Shown here piece after piece: positions 13,201 through 26,614 of a stretch of DNA of 64,000 nucleotides. Each line of letters begins with the position of its first letter. Position 1 is the first letter of the stretch. The notes beneath the pieces are model-generated. The model was given only the letters and a program-made list of their open reading frames with translations, was not told the DNA's origin and ran no database searches. The translations under genes and the position numbers were made by a program. Where the stretch lies: NCBI GenBank assembly GCA_950106755.1, contig CATNNA010000008.1:1302001-1366000 (forward strand), read 5' to 3'. Origin of the DNA: Climacium dendroides (taxonomy: Eukaryota; Streptophyta; Bryopsida; Hypnales; Climaciaceae).

Positions 13201-15293
13201 GGTTTGTCAAGTTTTCTTGCTTTCATTTTCCTACATGCAATGTCTATGAGGTTTGAAATGATGGAGGCCCTCAAAGTGCAAGGTAAGCCGAATTCAATCT
13301 TGTTGAATTTGTCACGCATTGCCTTCACATTTTCTCCTCCAATTACCATGTTGCAACAACAAAGGGATGGCTTGGAGCATTGGCACCTTCTACATTGCCT
13401 CGCTTTCATATTTGTACGAGCAATGTGCATGAGATTTGAAGTTTGGGCAACAAAATACAAGGCAATGTGACTATCTCTATTTGAAATTCTCGCGCATTCC
13501 CTTCGAATTTAGACCATACAATAAGTTGTTACAAATAGTTTGAAAGTGATATCTTGCAACAGTTGGGTTTGTCAAGTTTTCTTGCTTTCATTTTCCTACG
13601 TGCAATGTCTATGAGGTTTGAAATGATGGAGGCCCTCAAAGTGCAAGGTAAGCCGAATTCAATCTTGTTGAATTTGTCACGCATTGCCTTCACATTTTCT
13701 CCTCCAATTACCATGTTGCAACAACAAAGGGATGGCTTGGAGCATTGGCAACTTCTACATTGCTTGGCTTTCATATTTGTACGAGCAATGTGCATGAGAT
13801 TTGAAGTTTGGGCAACAAAATACAAGGCAATGTGACTATCTCTATTTGAAATTCTCGCGCATTTCCTTCCAATTTAGACCATACAATAAGTTGTTACAAA
13901 TAGTTTGAAAGTGATATCTTGCAACAGTTGGGTTTGTCAAGTTTTCTTGCTTTCATTTTCCTACGTGCAATGTCTATGAGGTTTGAAATGATGGAGGCCC
14001 TCAAAGTGCAAGGCAAGCCGAATTCAATCTTGTTGAATTTGTCACGCATTGCCTTCACATTTTCTCCTCGAATTACCATGTTGCAACAACAAAGGGATGG
14101 CTTGGAGCATTGGCACCTTCTACATTGCTTGGCTTTCATATTTGTATGAGCAATGTGCATGAGATTTGAAGTTTGGGCAACAAAATACAAGGCAATGTGA
14201 CTATCTCTATTTGAAATTCTCGCGCATTCCCTTCGAATTTAGACCATACAATAAGTTGTTACAAATAGTTTGAAAGTGATATCTTCCAACAGTTGGGTTT
14301 GTCAAGTTTTCTTGCTTTCATTTTCCTACATGCAATGTCTATGAGGTTTGAAATGATGGAGGCCCTCAAAGTGCAAGGTAAGCCGAATTCAATCTTGTTG
14401 AATTTGTCACGCATTGCCTTCACATTTTCTCCTCCAATTACCATGTTGCAACAACAAAGGGATGGCTTGGAGCATTGGCACCTTCTACATTGCCTCGCTT
14501 TCATATTTGTACGAGCAATGTGCATGAGATTTGAAGTTTGGGCAACAAAATACAAGGCAATGTGACTATCTCTATTTGAAATTCTCGCGCATTCCCTTCG
14601 AATTTAGACCATACAATAAGTTGTTACAAATAGTTTGAAAGTGATATCTTGCAACAGTTGGGTTTGTCAAGTTTTCTTGCTTTCATTTTCCTACATGCAA
14701 TGTCTATGAGGTTTGAAATGATGGAGGCCCTCAAAGTGCAAGGTAAGCCGAATTCAATCTTGTTGAATTTGTCACGCATTGCCTTCACATTTTCTCCTCG
14801 AATTACCATGTTGCAACAACAAAGGGATGGCTTGGAGCATTGGCAACTTCTACATTGCTTGGCTTTCATATTTGTACGAGCAATGTGCATGAGATTTGAA
14901 GTTTGGGCAACAAAATACAAGGCAATGTGACTATCTCTATTTGGAATTCTCGCGCATTCCCTTCGAATTTAGACCATACAATAAGTTGTTACAAATAGTT
15001 TGAAAGTGATATCTTGCAACAGTTGGGTTTGTCAAGTTTTCTTGCTTTCATTTTCCTACGTGCAATGTCTATGAGGTTTGAAATGATGGAGGCCCTCAAA
15101 GTGCAAGGCAAGCCGAATTCAATCTTGTTGAATTTGTCACGCATTGCCTTCACATTTTCTCCTCGAATTACCATGTTGCAACAACAAAGGGATGGCTTGG
15201 AGCATTGGCAACTTCTACATTGCTTGGCTTTCATATTTGTACGAGCAATGTGCATGAGATTTGAAGTTTGGGCAACAAAATACAAGGCAATGT
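7264..15293. repeat. 2,190-bp (6-mer) higher-order repeat, about 3.7 copies
   Basis: Six distinguishable unit types recur in order at 7,264-9,453 and 9,454-11,643. The order is: GTAAGCC type; CATTTCCTTCC with GTATGAGC type; CTTCCAAC with GCCTCG type; ACATGCAA with GTAAGCC type; TTGGAATTC type; CAAATTGTTTG type. Comparing the two copies by eye I noticed two differences, at 10,859 (G to T) and 11,294 (A to G). A third copy at 11,644-13,468 has five units, because types two and three are merged in the unit at 12,009. A fourth copy starts at 13,469 and keeps the order for five units before the pattern changes at 15,294. Confidence 0.85.
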
Positions 15294-17483
15294 GACTATC
15301 TCTATTTGAAATTCTCGCGCATTTCCTCCCAATTTAGACCATACAATAAGTTGTTACAAATAGTTTGAAAGTGATATCTTGCAGCAGTTGGGTTTGTCAA
15401 GTTTTCTTGCTTTCATTTTCCTATGTGCAATGTCTATGAGGTTTGAAATGATGGAGGCCCTCAAAGTGCAAGGCAAGCCGAATTCAATCTTGTTGAATTT
15501 GTCACGCATTGCCTTCACATTTTCTCCTCCAATTACCATGTTGCAACAACAAAGGGATGGCTTGGAGCATTGGCAACTTCTACATTGCTTGGCTTTCATA
15601 TTTGTACGAGCAATGTGCATGAGATTTGAAGTTTGGGCAACAAAATACAAGGCAATATGACTATCTCTATTTGAAATTCTCGCGCATTCCCTTCGAATTT
15701 AGACCATACAATAAGTTGTTGCAAATAGTTTGAAAGTGATATCTTGCAACAGTTGGGTTTGTCAAGTTTTCTTGCTTTCATTTTCCTACGTGCAATGTCT
15801 ATGAGGTTTGAAATGATGGAGGCCCTCAAAGTGCAAGGTAAGCCGAATTCAATCTTGTTGAATTTGTCACGCATTGCCTTCACATTTTCTCCTCGAATTA
15901 CCATGTTGCAACAACAAAGGGATGGCTTGGAGCATTGGCAACTTCTGCATTGCTTGGCTTTCATATTTGTACGAGCAATGTGCATGAGATTTGAAGTTTG
16001 GGCAACAAAATACAAGGCAATGTGACTATCTCTATTTGGAATTCTCGCGCATTCCCTTCGAATTTAGACCATACAATAAGTTGTTACAAATAGTTTGAAA
16101 GTGATATCTTGCAACAGTTGGGTTTGTCAAGTTTTCTTGCTTTCATTTTCCTACGTGCAATGTCTATGAGGTTTGAAATGATGGAGGCCCTCAAAGTGCA
16201 AGGCAAGCCGAATTCAATCTTGTTGAATTTGTCACGCATTGCCTTCACATTTTCTCCTCGAATTACCATGTTGCAACAACAAAGGGATGGCTTGGAGCAT
16301 TGGCAACTTCTACATTGCTTGGCTTTCATATTTGTACGAGCAATGTGCATGAGATTTGAAGTTTGGGCAACAAAATACAAGGCAATGTGACTATCTCTAT
16401 TTGAAATTCTCGCGCATTCCCTTCGAATTTAGACCATACAATAAGTTGTTACAAATAGTTTGAAAGTGATATCTTCCAACAGTTGGGTTTGTCAAGTTTT
16501 CTTGCTTTCATTTTCCTACATGCAATGTCTATGAGGTTTGAAATGATGGAGGCCCTCAAAGTGCAAGGTAAGCCGAATTCAATCTTGTTGAATTTGTCAC
16601 GCATTGCCTTCACATTTTCTCCTCCAATTACCATGTTGCAACAACAAAGGGATGGCTTGGAGCATTGGCACCTTCTACATTGCCTCGCTTTCATATTTGT
16701 ACGAGCAATGTGCATGAGATTTGAAGTTTGGGCAACAAAATACAAGGCAATGTGACTATCTCTATTTGAAATTCTCGCGCATTCCCTTCGAATTTAGACC
16801 ATACAATAAGTTGTTACAAATAGTTTGAAAGTGATATCTTGCAACAGTTGGGTTTGTCAAGTTTTCTTGCTTTCATTTTCCTACGTGCAATGTCTATGAG
16901 GTTTGAAATGATGGAGGCCCTCAAAGTGCAAGGCAAGCCGAATTCAATCTTGTTGAATTTGTCACGCATTGCCTTCACATTTTCTCCTCGAATTACCATG
17001 TTGCAACAACAAAGGGATGGCTTGGAGCATTGGCACCTTCTACATTGCTTGGCTTTCATATTTGTACGAGCAATGTGCATGAGATTTGAAGTTTGGGCAA
17101 CAAAATACAAGGCAATGTGACTATCTCTATTTGAAATTCTCGCGCATTCCCTTCGAATTTAGACCATACAATAAGTTGTTCCAAATAGTTTGAAAGTGAT
17201 ATCTTCCAACAGTTGGGTTTGTCAAGTTTTCTTGCTTTCATTTTCCTACATGCAATGTCTATGAGGTTTGAAATGATGGAGGCCCTCAAAGTGCAAGGTA
17301 AGCCGAATTCAATCTTGTTGAATTTGTCACGCATTGCCTTCACATTTTCTCCTCCAATTACCATGTTGCAACAACAAAGGGATGGCTTGGAGCATTGGCA
17401 CCTTCTACATTGCCTCGCTTTCATATTTGTACGAGCAATGTGCATGAGATTTGAAGTTTGGGCAACAAAATACAAGGCAATGT

Positions 17484-20040
17484 GACTATCTCTATTTGAA
17501 ATTCTCGCGCATTCCCTTCGAATTTAGACCATACAATAAGTTGTTACAAATAGTTTGAAAGTGATATCTTGCAACAGTTGGGTTTGTCAAGTTTTCTTGC
17601 TTTCATTTTCCTACATGCAATGTCTATGAGGTTTGAAATGATGGAGGCCCTCAAAGTGCAAGGTAAGCCGAATTCAATCTTGTTGAATTTGTCACGCATT
17701 GCCTTCACATTTTCTCCTCGAATTACCATGTTGCAACAACAAAGGGATGGCTTGGAGCATTGGCAACTTCTACATTGCTTGGCTTTCATATTTGTACGAG
17801 CAATGTGCATGAGATTTGAAGTTTGGGCAACAAAATACAAGGCAATGTGACTATCTCTATTTGGAATTCTCGCGCATTCCCTTCGAATTTAGACCATACA
17901 ATAAGTTGTTACAAATAGTTTGAAAGTGATATCTTGCAACAGTTGGGTTTGTCAAGTTTTCTTGCTTTCATTTTCCTACGTGCAATGTCTATGAGGTTTG
18001 AAATGATGGAGGCCCTCAAAGTGCAAGGCAAGCCGAATTCAATCTTGTTGAATTTGTCACGCATTGCCTTCACATTTTCTCCTCGAATTACCATGTTGCA
18101 ACAACAAAGGGATGGCTTGGAGCATTGGCAACTTCTACATTGCTTGGCTTTCATATTTGTACGAGCAATGTGCATGAGATTTGAAGTTTGGGCAACAAAA
18201 TACAAGGCAATGTGACTATCTCTATTTGAAATTCTCGCGCATTTCCTTCCAATTTAGACCATACAATAAGTTGTTACAAATAGTTTGAAAGTGATATCTT
18301 GCAGCAGTTGGGTTTGTCAAGTTTTCTTGCTTTCATTTTCCTATGTGCAATGTCTATGAGGTTTGAAATGATGGAGGCCCTCAAAGTGCAAGGCAAGCCG
18401 AATTCAATCTTGTTGAATTTGTCACGCATTGCCTTCACATTTTCTCCTCCAATTACCATGTTGCAACAACAAAGGGATGGCTTGGAGCATTGGCAACTTC
18501 TACATTGCTTGGCTTTCATATTTGTACGAGCAATGTGCATGAGATTTGAAGTTTGGGCAACAAAATACAAGGCAATATGACTATCTCTATTTGAAATTTT
18601 CGCGCATTCCCTTCGAATTTAGACCATACAATAAGTTGTTGCAAATAGTTTGAAAGTGATATCTTGCAACAGTTGGGTTTGTCAAGTTTTCTTGCTTTCA
18701 TTTTCCTACGTGCAATGTCTATGAGGTTTGAAATGATGGAGGCCCTCAAAGTGCAAGGTAAGCCGAATTCAATCTTGTTGAATTTGTCACGCATTGCCTT
18801 CACATTTTCTCCTCGAATTACCATGTTGCAACAACAAAGGGATGGCTTGGAGCATTGGCAACTTCTACATTGCTTGGCTTTCATATTTGTACGAGCAATG
18901 TGCATGAGATTTGAAGTTTGGGCAACAAAATACAAGGCAATGTGACTATCTCTATTTGAAATTCTCGCGCATTCCCTTCGAATTTAGACCATACAATAAG
19001 TTGTTACAAATAGTTTGAAAGTGATATCTTGCAACAGTTGGGTTTGTCAAGTTTTCTTGCTTTCATTTTCCTACGTGCAATGTCTATGAGGTTTGAAATG
19101 ATGGAGGCCCTCAAAGTGCAAGGCAAGCCGAATTCAATCTTGTTGAATTTGTCACGCATTGCCTTCACATTTTCTCCTCGAATTACCATGTTGCAACAAC
19201 AAAGGGATGGCTTGGAGCATTGGCACCTTCTACATTGCTTGGCTTTCATATTTGTACGAGCAATGTGCATGAGATTTGAAGTTTGGGCAACAAAATACAA
19301 GGCAATGTGACTATCTCTATTTGAAATTCTCGCGCATTCCCTTCGAATTTAGACCATACAATAAGTTGTTACAAATAGTTTGAAAGTGATATCTTGCAAC
19401 AGTTGGGTTTGTCAAGTTTTCTTGCTTTCATTTTCCTACGTGCAATGTCTATGAGGTTTGAAATGATGGAGGCCCTCAAAGTGCAAGGCAAGCCGAATTC
19501 AATCTTGTTGAATTTGTTACGCATTGCCTTCACATTTTCTCCTCCAATTACCATGTTGCAACAACAAAGGGATGGCTTGGAGCATTGGCAACTTCTACAT
19601 TGCTTGGCTTTCATATTTGTACGAGCAATGTGCATGAGATTTGAAGTTTGGGCAACAAAATACAAGGCAATGTGACTATCTCTATTTGAAATTCTCGCGC
19701 ATTCCCTTCGAATTTAGACCATACAATAAGTTGTTACAAATAGTTTGAAAGTGATATCTTGCAACAGTTGGGTTTGTCAAGTTTTCTTGCTTTCATTTTC
19801 CTACGTGCAATGTCTATGAGGTTTGAAATGATGGAGGCCCTCAAAGTGCAAGGCAAGCCGAATTCAATCTTGTTGAATTTGTCACGCATTGCCTTCACAA
19901 AATTTCTCCTCCAATTACCATGTTGCAACAACAAAGGGATGGCTTGGAGCATTGGCAACTTCTACATTGCTTGGCTTTCATATTTGTACGAGCAATGTGC
20001 ATGAGATTTGAAGTTTGGGCAACAAAATACAAGGCAATGT
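17484..20040. repeat. Seven-unit block, first copy (second copy at 24,058-26,614)
   Basis: Seven consecutive unit types match 24,058-26,614 at a constant offset of 6,574 bp. They include a CTATGTGCAA with CAATATGAC unit, a GTTGCAAATAG unit, a TTTGTTACGC unit, and a 367-bp unit with CACAAAATTTC. The shared 2-bp insertion makes independent origin unlikely and points to a block duplication inside the array. Confidence 0.8.
19674..20040. repeat. 367-bp satellite unit with a 2-bp insertion
   Basis: TTCACATTTTCTCC of the standard unit is replaced by TTCACAAAATTTCTCC near 19,897. The same change occurs in the units at 20,771-21,137, 26,248-26,614 and 28,075-28,441 and nowhere else in the window. 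The four carriers are therefore descendants of one altered unit. Confidence 0.95.
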
Positions 20041-20770
20041 GACTATCTCTATTTGAAATTCTCGCGCATTCCCTTCGAATTAAGACCATACAATAAGTTG
20101 TTACAAATAGTTTGAAAGTGATATCTTGCAACAGTTGGGTTTGTCAAGTTTTCTTGCTTTCATTTTCCTACGTGCAATGTCTATGAGGTTTGAAATGATG
20201 GAGGCCCTCAAAGTGCAAGGCAAGCCGAATTCAATCTTGTTGAATTTGTCACGCATTGCCTTCACATTTTCTCCTCCAATTACCATGTTGCAACAACAAA
20301 GGGATGGCTTGGAGCATTGGCAACTTCTACATTGCTTGGCTTTCATATTTGTACGAGCAATGTGCATGAGATTTGAAGTTTGGGCAACAAAATACAAGGC
20401 AATGTGACTATGTCTATTTGAAATTCTCGCGCATTCCCTTCGAATTAAGACCATACAATAAGTTGTTACAAATAGTTTGAAAGTGATATCTTGCAACAGT
20501 TGGGTTTGTCAAGTTTTCTTGCTTTCATTTTCCTACGTGCAATGTCTATGAGGTTTGAAATGATGGAGGCCCTCAAAGTGCAAGGCAAGCCGAATTCAAT
20601 CTTGTTGAATTTGTCACGCATTGCCTTCACATTTTCTCCTCGAATTACCATGTTGCAACAACAAAGGGATGGCTTGGAGCATTGGCAACTTCTACATTGC
20701 TTGGCTTTCATATTTGTACGAGCAATGTGCATGAGATTTGAAGTTTGGGCAACAAAATACAAGGCAATGT

Positions 20771-21137
20771 GACTATCTCTATTTGAAATTCTCGCGCATT
20801 CCCTTCGAATTTAGACCATACAATAAGTTGTTACAAATAGTTTGAAAGTGATATCTTGCAACAGTTGGGTTTGTCAAGTTTTCTTGCTTTCATTTTCCTA
20901 CGTGCAATGTCTATGAGGTTTGAAATGATGGAGGCCCTCAAAGTGCAAGGCAAGCCGAATTCAATCTTGTTGAATTTGTCACGCATTGCCTTCACAAAAT
21001 TTCTCCTCCAATTACCATGTTGCAACAACAAAGGGATGGCTTGGAGCATTGGCACCTTCTACATTGCCTCGCTTTCATATTTGTACGAGCAATGTGCATG
21101 AGATTTGAAGTTTGGGCAACAAAATACAAGGCAATGT
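20771..21137. repeat. 367-bp satellite unit with a 2-bp insertion (hybrid copy)
   Basis: It carries the CACAAAATTTC change, but its right half has GGCACCTTC and GCCTCGC, where the other three carriers have GGCAACTTC and GCTTGGC. This suggests recombination or gene conversion between unit types within a single unit. Confidence 0.9.
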
Positions 21138-21867
21138 GACTATCTCTATTTGAAATTCTCGCGCATTCCCTTCGAATTAAGACCATACAATAAGTTGTTA
21201 CAAATAGTTTGAAAGTGATATCTTGCAACAGTTGGGTTTGTCAAGTTTTCTTGCTTTCATTTTCCTACGTGCAATGTCTATGAGGTTTGAAATGATGGAG
21301 GCCCTCAAAGTGCAAGGCAAGCCGAATTCAATCTTGTTGAATTTGTCACGCATTGCCTTCACATTTTCTCCTCGAATTACCATGTTGCAACAACAAAGGG
21401 ATGGCTTGGAGCATTGGCAACTTCTACATTGCTTGGCTTTCATATTTGTACGAGCAATGTGCATGAGATTTGAAGTTTGGGCAACAAAATACAAGGCAAT
21501 GTGACTATGTCTATTTGAAATTCTCGCGCATTCCCTTCGAATTAAGACCATACAATAAGTTGTTACAAATAGTTTGAAAGTGATATCTTGCAACAGTTGG
21601 GTTTGTCAAGTTTTCTTGCTTTCATTTTCCTACGTGCAATGTCTATGAGGTTTGAAATGATGGAGGCCCTCAAAGTGCAAGGCAAGCCGAATTCAATCTT
21701 GTTGAATTTGTCACGCATTGCCTTCACATTTTCTCCTCGAATTACCATGTTGCAACAACAAAGGGATGGCTTGGAGCATTGGCAACTTCTACATTGCTTG
21801 GCTTTCATATTTGTACGAGCAATGTGCATGAGATTTGAAGTTTGGGCAACAAAATACAAGGCAATGT

Positions 21868-24800
21868 GACTATCTCTATTTGAAATTCTCGCGCATTCCC
21901 TTCGAATTTAGACCATACAATAAGTTGTTACAAATAGTTTGAAAGTGATATCTTGCAACAGTTGGGTTTGTCAAGTTTTCTTGCTTTCATTTTCCTACAT
22001 GCAATGTCTATGAGGTTTGAAATGATGGAGGCCCTCAAAGTGCAACGCAAGCCGAATTCAATCTTGTTGAATTTGTCACGCATTCCCTTCACAATTTCTC
22101 CTCCAATTACCATGTTGCAACAACAAAGGGATGGCTTGGAGCATTGGCAACTTCTACATTGCTTGGCTTTCATATTTGTACGAGCAATGTGCATGAGATT
22201 TGAAGTTTGGGCAACAAAATACAAGGCAATGTGACTATCTCTATTTGAAATTCTCGCGCATTCCCTTCGAATTTAGACCATACAATAAGTTGTTACAAAT
22301 AGTTTGAAAGTGATATCTTGCAACAGTTGGGTTTGTCAAGTTTTCTTGCTTTCATTTTCCTACATGCAATGTCTATGAGGTTTGAAATGATGGAGGCCCT
22401 CAAAGTGCAAGGTAAGCCGAATTCAATCTTGTTGAATTTGTCACGCATTGCCTTCACATTTTCTCCTCGAATTACCATGTTGCAACAACAAAGGGATGGC
22501 TTGGAGCATTGGCAACTTCTACATTGCTTGGCTTTCATATTTGTACGAGCAATGTGCATGAGATTTGAAGTTTGGGCAACAAAATACAAGGCAATGTGAC
22601 TATCTCTATTTGGAATTCTCGCGCATTCCCTTCGAATTTAGACCATACAATAAGTTGTTACAAATAGTTTGAAAGTGATATCTTGCAACAGTTGGGTTTG
22701 TCAAGTTTTCTTGCTTTCATTTTCCTACGTGCAATGTCTATGAGGTTTGAAATGATGGAGGCCCTCAAAGTGCAAGGCAAGCCGAATTCAATCTTGTTGA
22801 ATTTGTCACGCATTGCCTTCACATTTTCTCCTCGAATTACCATGTTGCAACAACAAAGGGATGGCTTGGAGCATTGGCAACTTCTACATTGCTTGGCTTT
22901 CATATTTGTACGAGCAATGTGCATGAGATTTGAAGTTTGGGCAACAAAATACAAGGCAATGTGACTATCTCTATTTGAAATTCTCGCGCATTTCCTTCCA
23001 ATTTAGACCATACAATAAGTTGTTACAAATAGTTTGAAAGTGATATCTTGCAGCAGTTGGGTTTGTCAAGTTTTCTTGCTTTCATTTTCCTATGTGCAAT
23101 GTCTATGAGGTTTGAAATGATGGAGGCCCTCAAAGTGCAAGGCAAGCCGAATTCAATCTTGTTGAATTTGTCACGCATTGCCTTCACATTTTCTCCTCCA
23201 ATTACCATGTTGCAACAACAAAGGGATGGCTTGGAGCATTGGCAACTTCTACATTGCTTGGCTTTCATATTTGTACGAGCAATGTGCATGAGATTTGAAG
23301 TTTGGGCAACAAAATACAAGGCAATATGACTATCTCTATTTGAAATTTTCGCGCATTCCCTTCGAATTTAGACCATACAATAAGTTGTTGCAAATAGTTT
23401 GAAAGTGATATCTTGCAACAGTTGGGTTTGTCAAGTTTTCTTGCTTTCATTTTCCTACGTGCAATGTCTATGAGGTTTGAAATGATGGAGGCCCTCAAAG
23501 TGCAAGGTAAGCCGAATTCAATCTTGTTGAATTTGTCACGCATTGCCTTCACATTTTCTCCTCGAATTACCATGTTGCAACAACAAAGGGATGGCTTGGA
23601 GCATTGGCAACTTCTACATTGCTTGGCTTTCATATTTGTACGAGCAATGTGCATGAGATTTGAAGTTTGGGCAACAAAATACAAGGCAATGTGACTATCT
23701 CTATTTGAAATTCTCGCGCATTCCCTTCGAATTTAGACCATACAATAAGTTGTTACAAATAGTTTGAAAGTGATATCTTGCAACAGTTGGGTTTGTCAAG
23801 TTTTCTTGCTTTCATTTTCCTACATGCAATGTCTATGAGGTTTGAAATGATGGAGGCCCTCAAAGTGCAACGCAAGCCGAATTCAATCTTGTTGAATTTG
23901 TCACGCATTGCCTTCACAATTTCTCCTCCAATTACCATGTTGCAACAACAAAGGGATGGCTTGGAGCATTGGCAACTTCTACATTGCTTGGCTTTCATAT
24001 TTGTACGAGCAATGTGCATGAGATTTGAAGTTTGGGCAACAAAATACAAGGCAATGTGACTATCTCTATTTGAAATTCTCGCGCATTCCCTTCGAATTTA
24101 GACCATACAATAAGTTGTTACAAATAGTTTGAAAGTGATATCTTGCAACAGTTGGGTTTGTCAAGTTTTCTTGCTTTCATTTTCCTACATGCAATGTCTA
24201 TGAGGTTTGAAATGATGGAGGCCCTCAAAGTGCAAGGTAAGCCGAATTCAATCTTGTTGAATTTGTCACGCATTGCCTTCACATTTTCTCCTCGAATTAC
24301 CATGTTGCAACAACAAAGGGATGGCTTGGAGCATTGGCAACTTCTACATTGCTTGGCTTTCATATTTGTACGAGCAATGTGCATGAGATTTGAAGTTTGG
24401 GCAACAAAATACAAGGCAATGTGACTATCTCTATTTGGAATTCTCGCGCATTCCCTTCGAATTTAGACCATACAATAAGTTGTTACAAATAGTTTGAAAG
24501 TGATATCTTGCAACAGTTGGGTTTGTCAAGTTTTCTTGCTTTCATTTTCCTACGTGCAATGTCTATGAGGTTTGAAATGATGGAGGCCCTCAAAGTGCAA
24601 GGCAAGCCGAATTCAATCTTGTTGAATTTGTCACGCATTGCCTTCACATTTTCTCCTCGAATTACCATGTTGCAACAACAAAGGGATGGCTTGGAGCATT
24701 GGCAACTTCTACATTGCTTGGCTTTCATATTTGTACGAGCAATGTGCATGAGATTTGAAGTTTGGGCAACAAAATACAAGGCAATGTGACTATCTCTATT

Positions 24801-25517
24801 TGAAATTCTCGCGCATTTCCTTCCAATTTAGACCATACAATAAGTTGTTACAAATAGTTTGAAAGTGATATCTTGCAGCAGTTGGGTTTGTCAAGTTTTC
24901 TTGCTTTCATTTTCCTATGTGCAATGTCTATGAGGTTTGAAATGATGGAGGCCCTCAAAGTGCAAGGCAAGCCGAATTCAATCTTGTTGAATTTGTCACG
25001 CATTGCCTTCACATTTTCTCCTCGAATTACCATGTTGCAACAACAAAGGGATGGCTTGGAGCATTGGCAACTTCTACATTGCTTGGCTTTCATATTTGTA
25101 CGAGCAATGTGCATGAGATTTGAAGTTTGGGCAACAAAATACAAGGCAATATGACTATCTCTATTTGAAATTTTCGCGCATTCCCTTCGAATTTAGACCA
25201 TACAATAAGTTGTTGCAAATAGTTTGAAAGTGATATCTTGCAACAGTTGGGTTTGTCAAGTTTTCTTGCTTTCATTTTCCTACGTGCAATGTCTATGAGG
25301 TTTGAAATGATGGAGGCCCTCAAAGTGCAAGGTAAGCCGAATTCAATCTTGTTGAATTTGTCACGCATTGCCTTCACATTTTCTCCTCGAATTACCATGT
25401 TGCAACAACAAAGGGATGGCTTGGAGCATTGGCAACTTCTACATTGCTTGGCTTTCATATTTGTACGAGCAATGTGCATGAGATTTGAAGTTTGGGCAAC
25501 AAAATACAAGGCAATGT
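21868..25517. repeat. 1,825-bp (5-mer) higher-order repeat, two copies
   Basis: The order of five unit types at 21,868-23,692 recurs at 23,693-25,517. The types are: CAACGCAAGCC with ACAATTTCTCC; ACATGCAA with GTAAGCC; TTGGAATTC; GCAGCAGTTG with CTATGTGCAA; and TTTTCGCGC with GTTGCAAATAG. Small differences date to after the duplication, for example CATTCCCTTCAC at ~22,080 against CATTGCCTTCAC at ~23,905. Confidence 0.8.
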
Positions 25518-26614
25518 GACTATCTCTATTTGAAATTCTCGCGCATTCCCTTCGAATTTAGACCATACAATAAGTTGTTACAAATAGTTTGAAAGTGATA
25601 TCTTGCAACAGTTGGGTTTGTCAAGTTTTCTTGCTTTCATTTTCCTACGTGCAATGTCTATGAGGTTTGAAATGATGGAGGCCCTCAAAGTGCAAGGCAA
25701 GCCGAATTCAATCTTGTTGAATTTGTCACGCATTGCCTTCACATTTTCTCCTCGAATTACCATGTTGCAACAACAAAGGGATGGCTTGGAGCATTGGCAC
25801 CTTCTACATTGCTTGGCTTTCATATTTGTACGAGCAATGTGCATGAGATTTGAAGTTTGGGCAACAAAATACAAGGCAATGTGACTATCTCTATTTGAAA
25901 TTCTCGCGCATTCCCTTCGAATTTAGACCATACAATAAGTTGTTACAAATAGTTTGAAAGTGATATCTTGCAACAGTTGGGTTTGTCAAGTTTTCTTGCT
26001 TTCATTTTCCTACGTGCAATGTCTATGAGGTTTGAAATGATGGAGGCCCTCAAAGTGCAAGGCAAGCCGAATTCAATCTTGTTGAATTTGTTACGCATTG
26101 CCTTCACATTTTCTCCTCCAATTACCATGTTGCAACAACAAAGGGATGGCTTGGAGCATTGGCAACTTCTACATTGCTTGGCTTTCATATTTGTACGAGC
26201 AATGTGCATGAGATTTGAAGTTTGGGCAACAAAATACAAGGCAATGTGACTATCTCTATTTGAAATTCTCGCGCATTCCCTTCGAATTTAGACCATACAA
26301 TAAGTTGTTACAAATAGTTTGAAAGTGATATCTTGCAACAGTTGGGTTTGTCAAGTTTTCTTGCTTTCATTTTCCTACGTGCAATGTCTATGAGGTTTGA
26401 AATGATGGAGGCCCTCAAAGTGCAAGGCAAGCCGAATTCAATCTTGTTGAATTTGTCACGCATTGCCTTCACAAAATTTCTCCTCCAATTACCATGTTGC
26501 AACAACAAAGGGATGGCTTGGAGCATTGGCAACTTCTACATTGCTTGGCTTTCATATTTGTACGAGCAATGTGCATGAGATTTGAAGTTTGGGCAACAAA
26601 ATACAAGGCAATGT
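24058..26614. repeat. Seven-unit block, second copy (first copy at 17,484-20,040)
   Basis: This block repeats the unit order of 17,484-20,040, including the 367-bp unit at 26,248. One visible difference is in the third unit, which has CTCGAATTA here where the first copy has CTCCAATTA. Confidence 0.8.
26248..26614. repeat. 367-bp satellite unit with a 2-bp insertion
   Basis: It is the same variant as the unit at 19,674 and lies at the matching place in the block duplicated 6,574 bp away. Confidence 0.95.
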
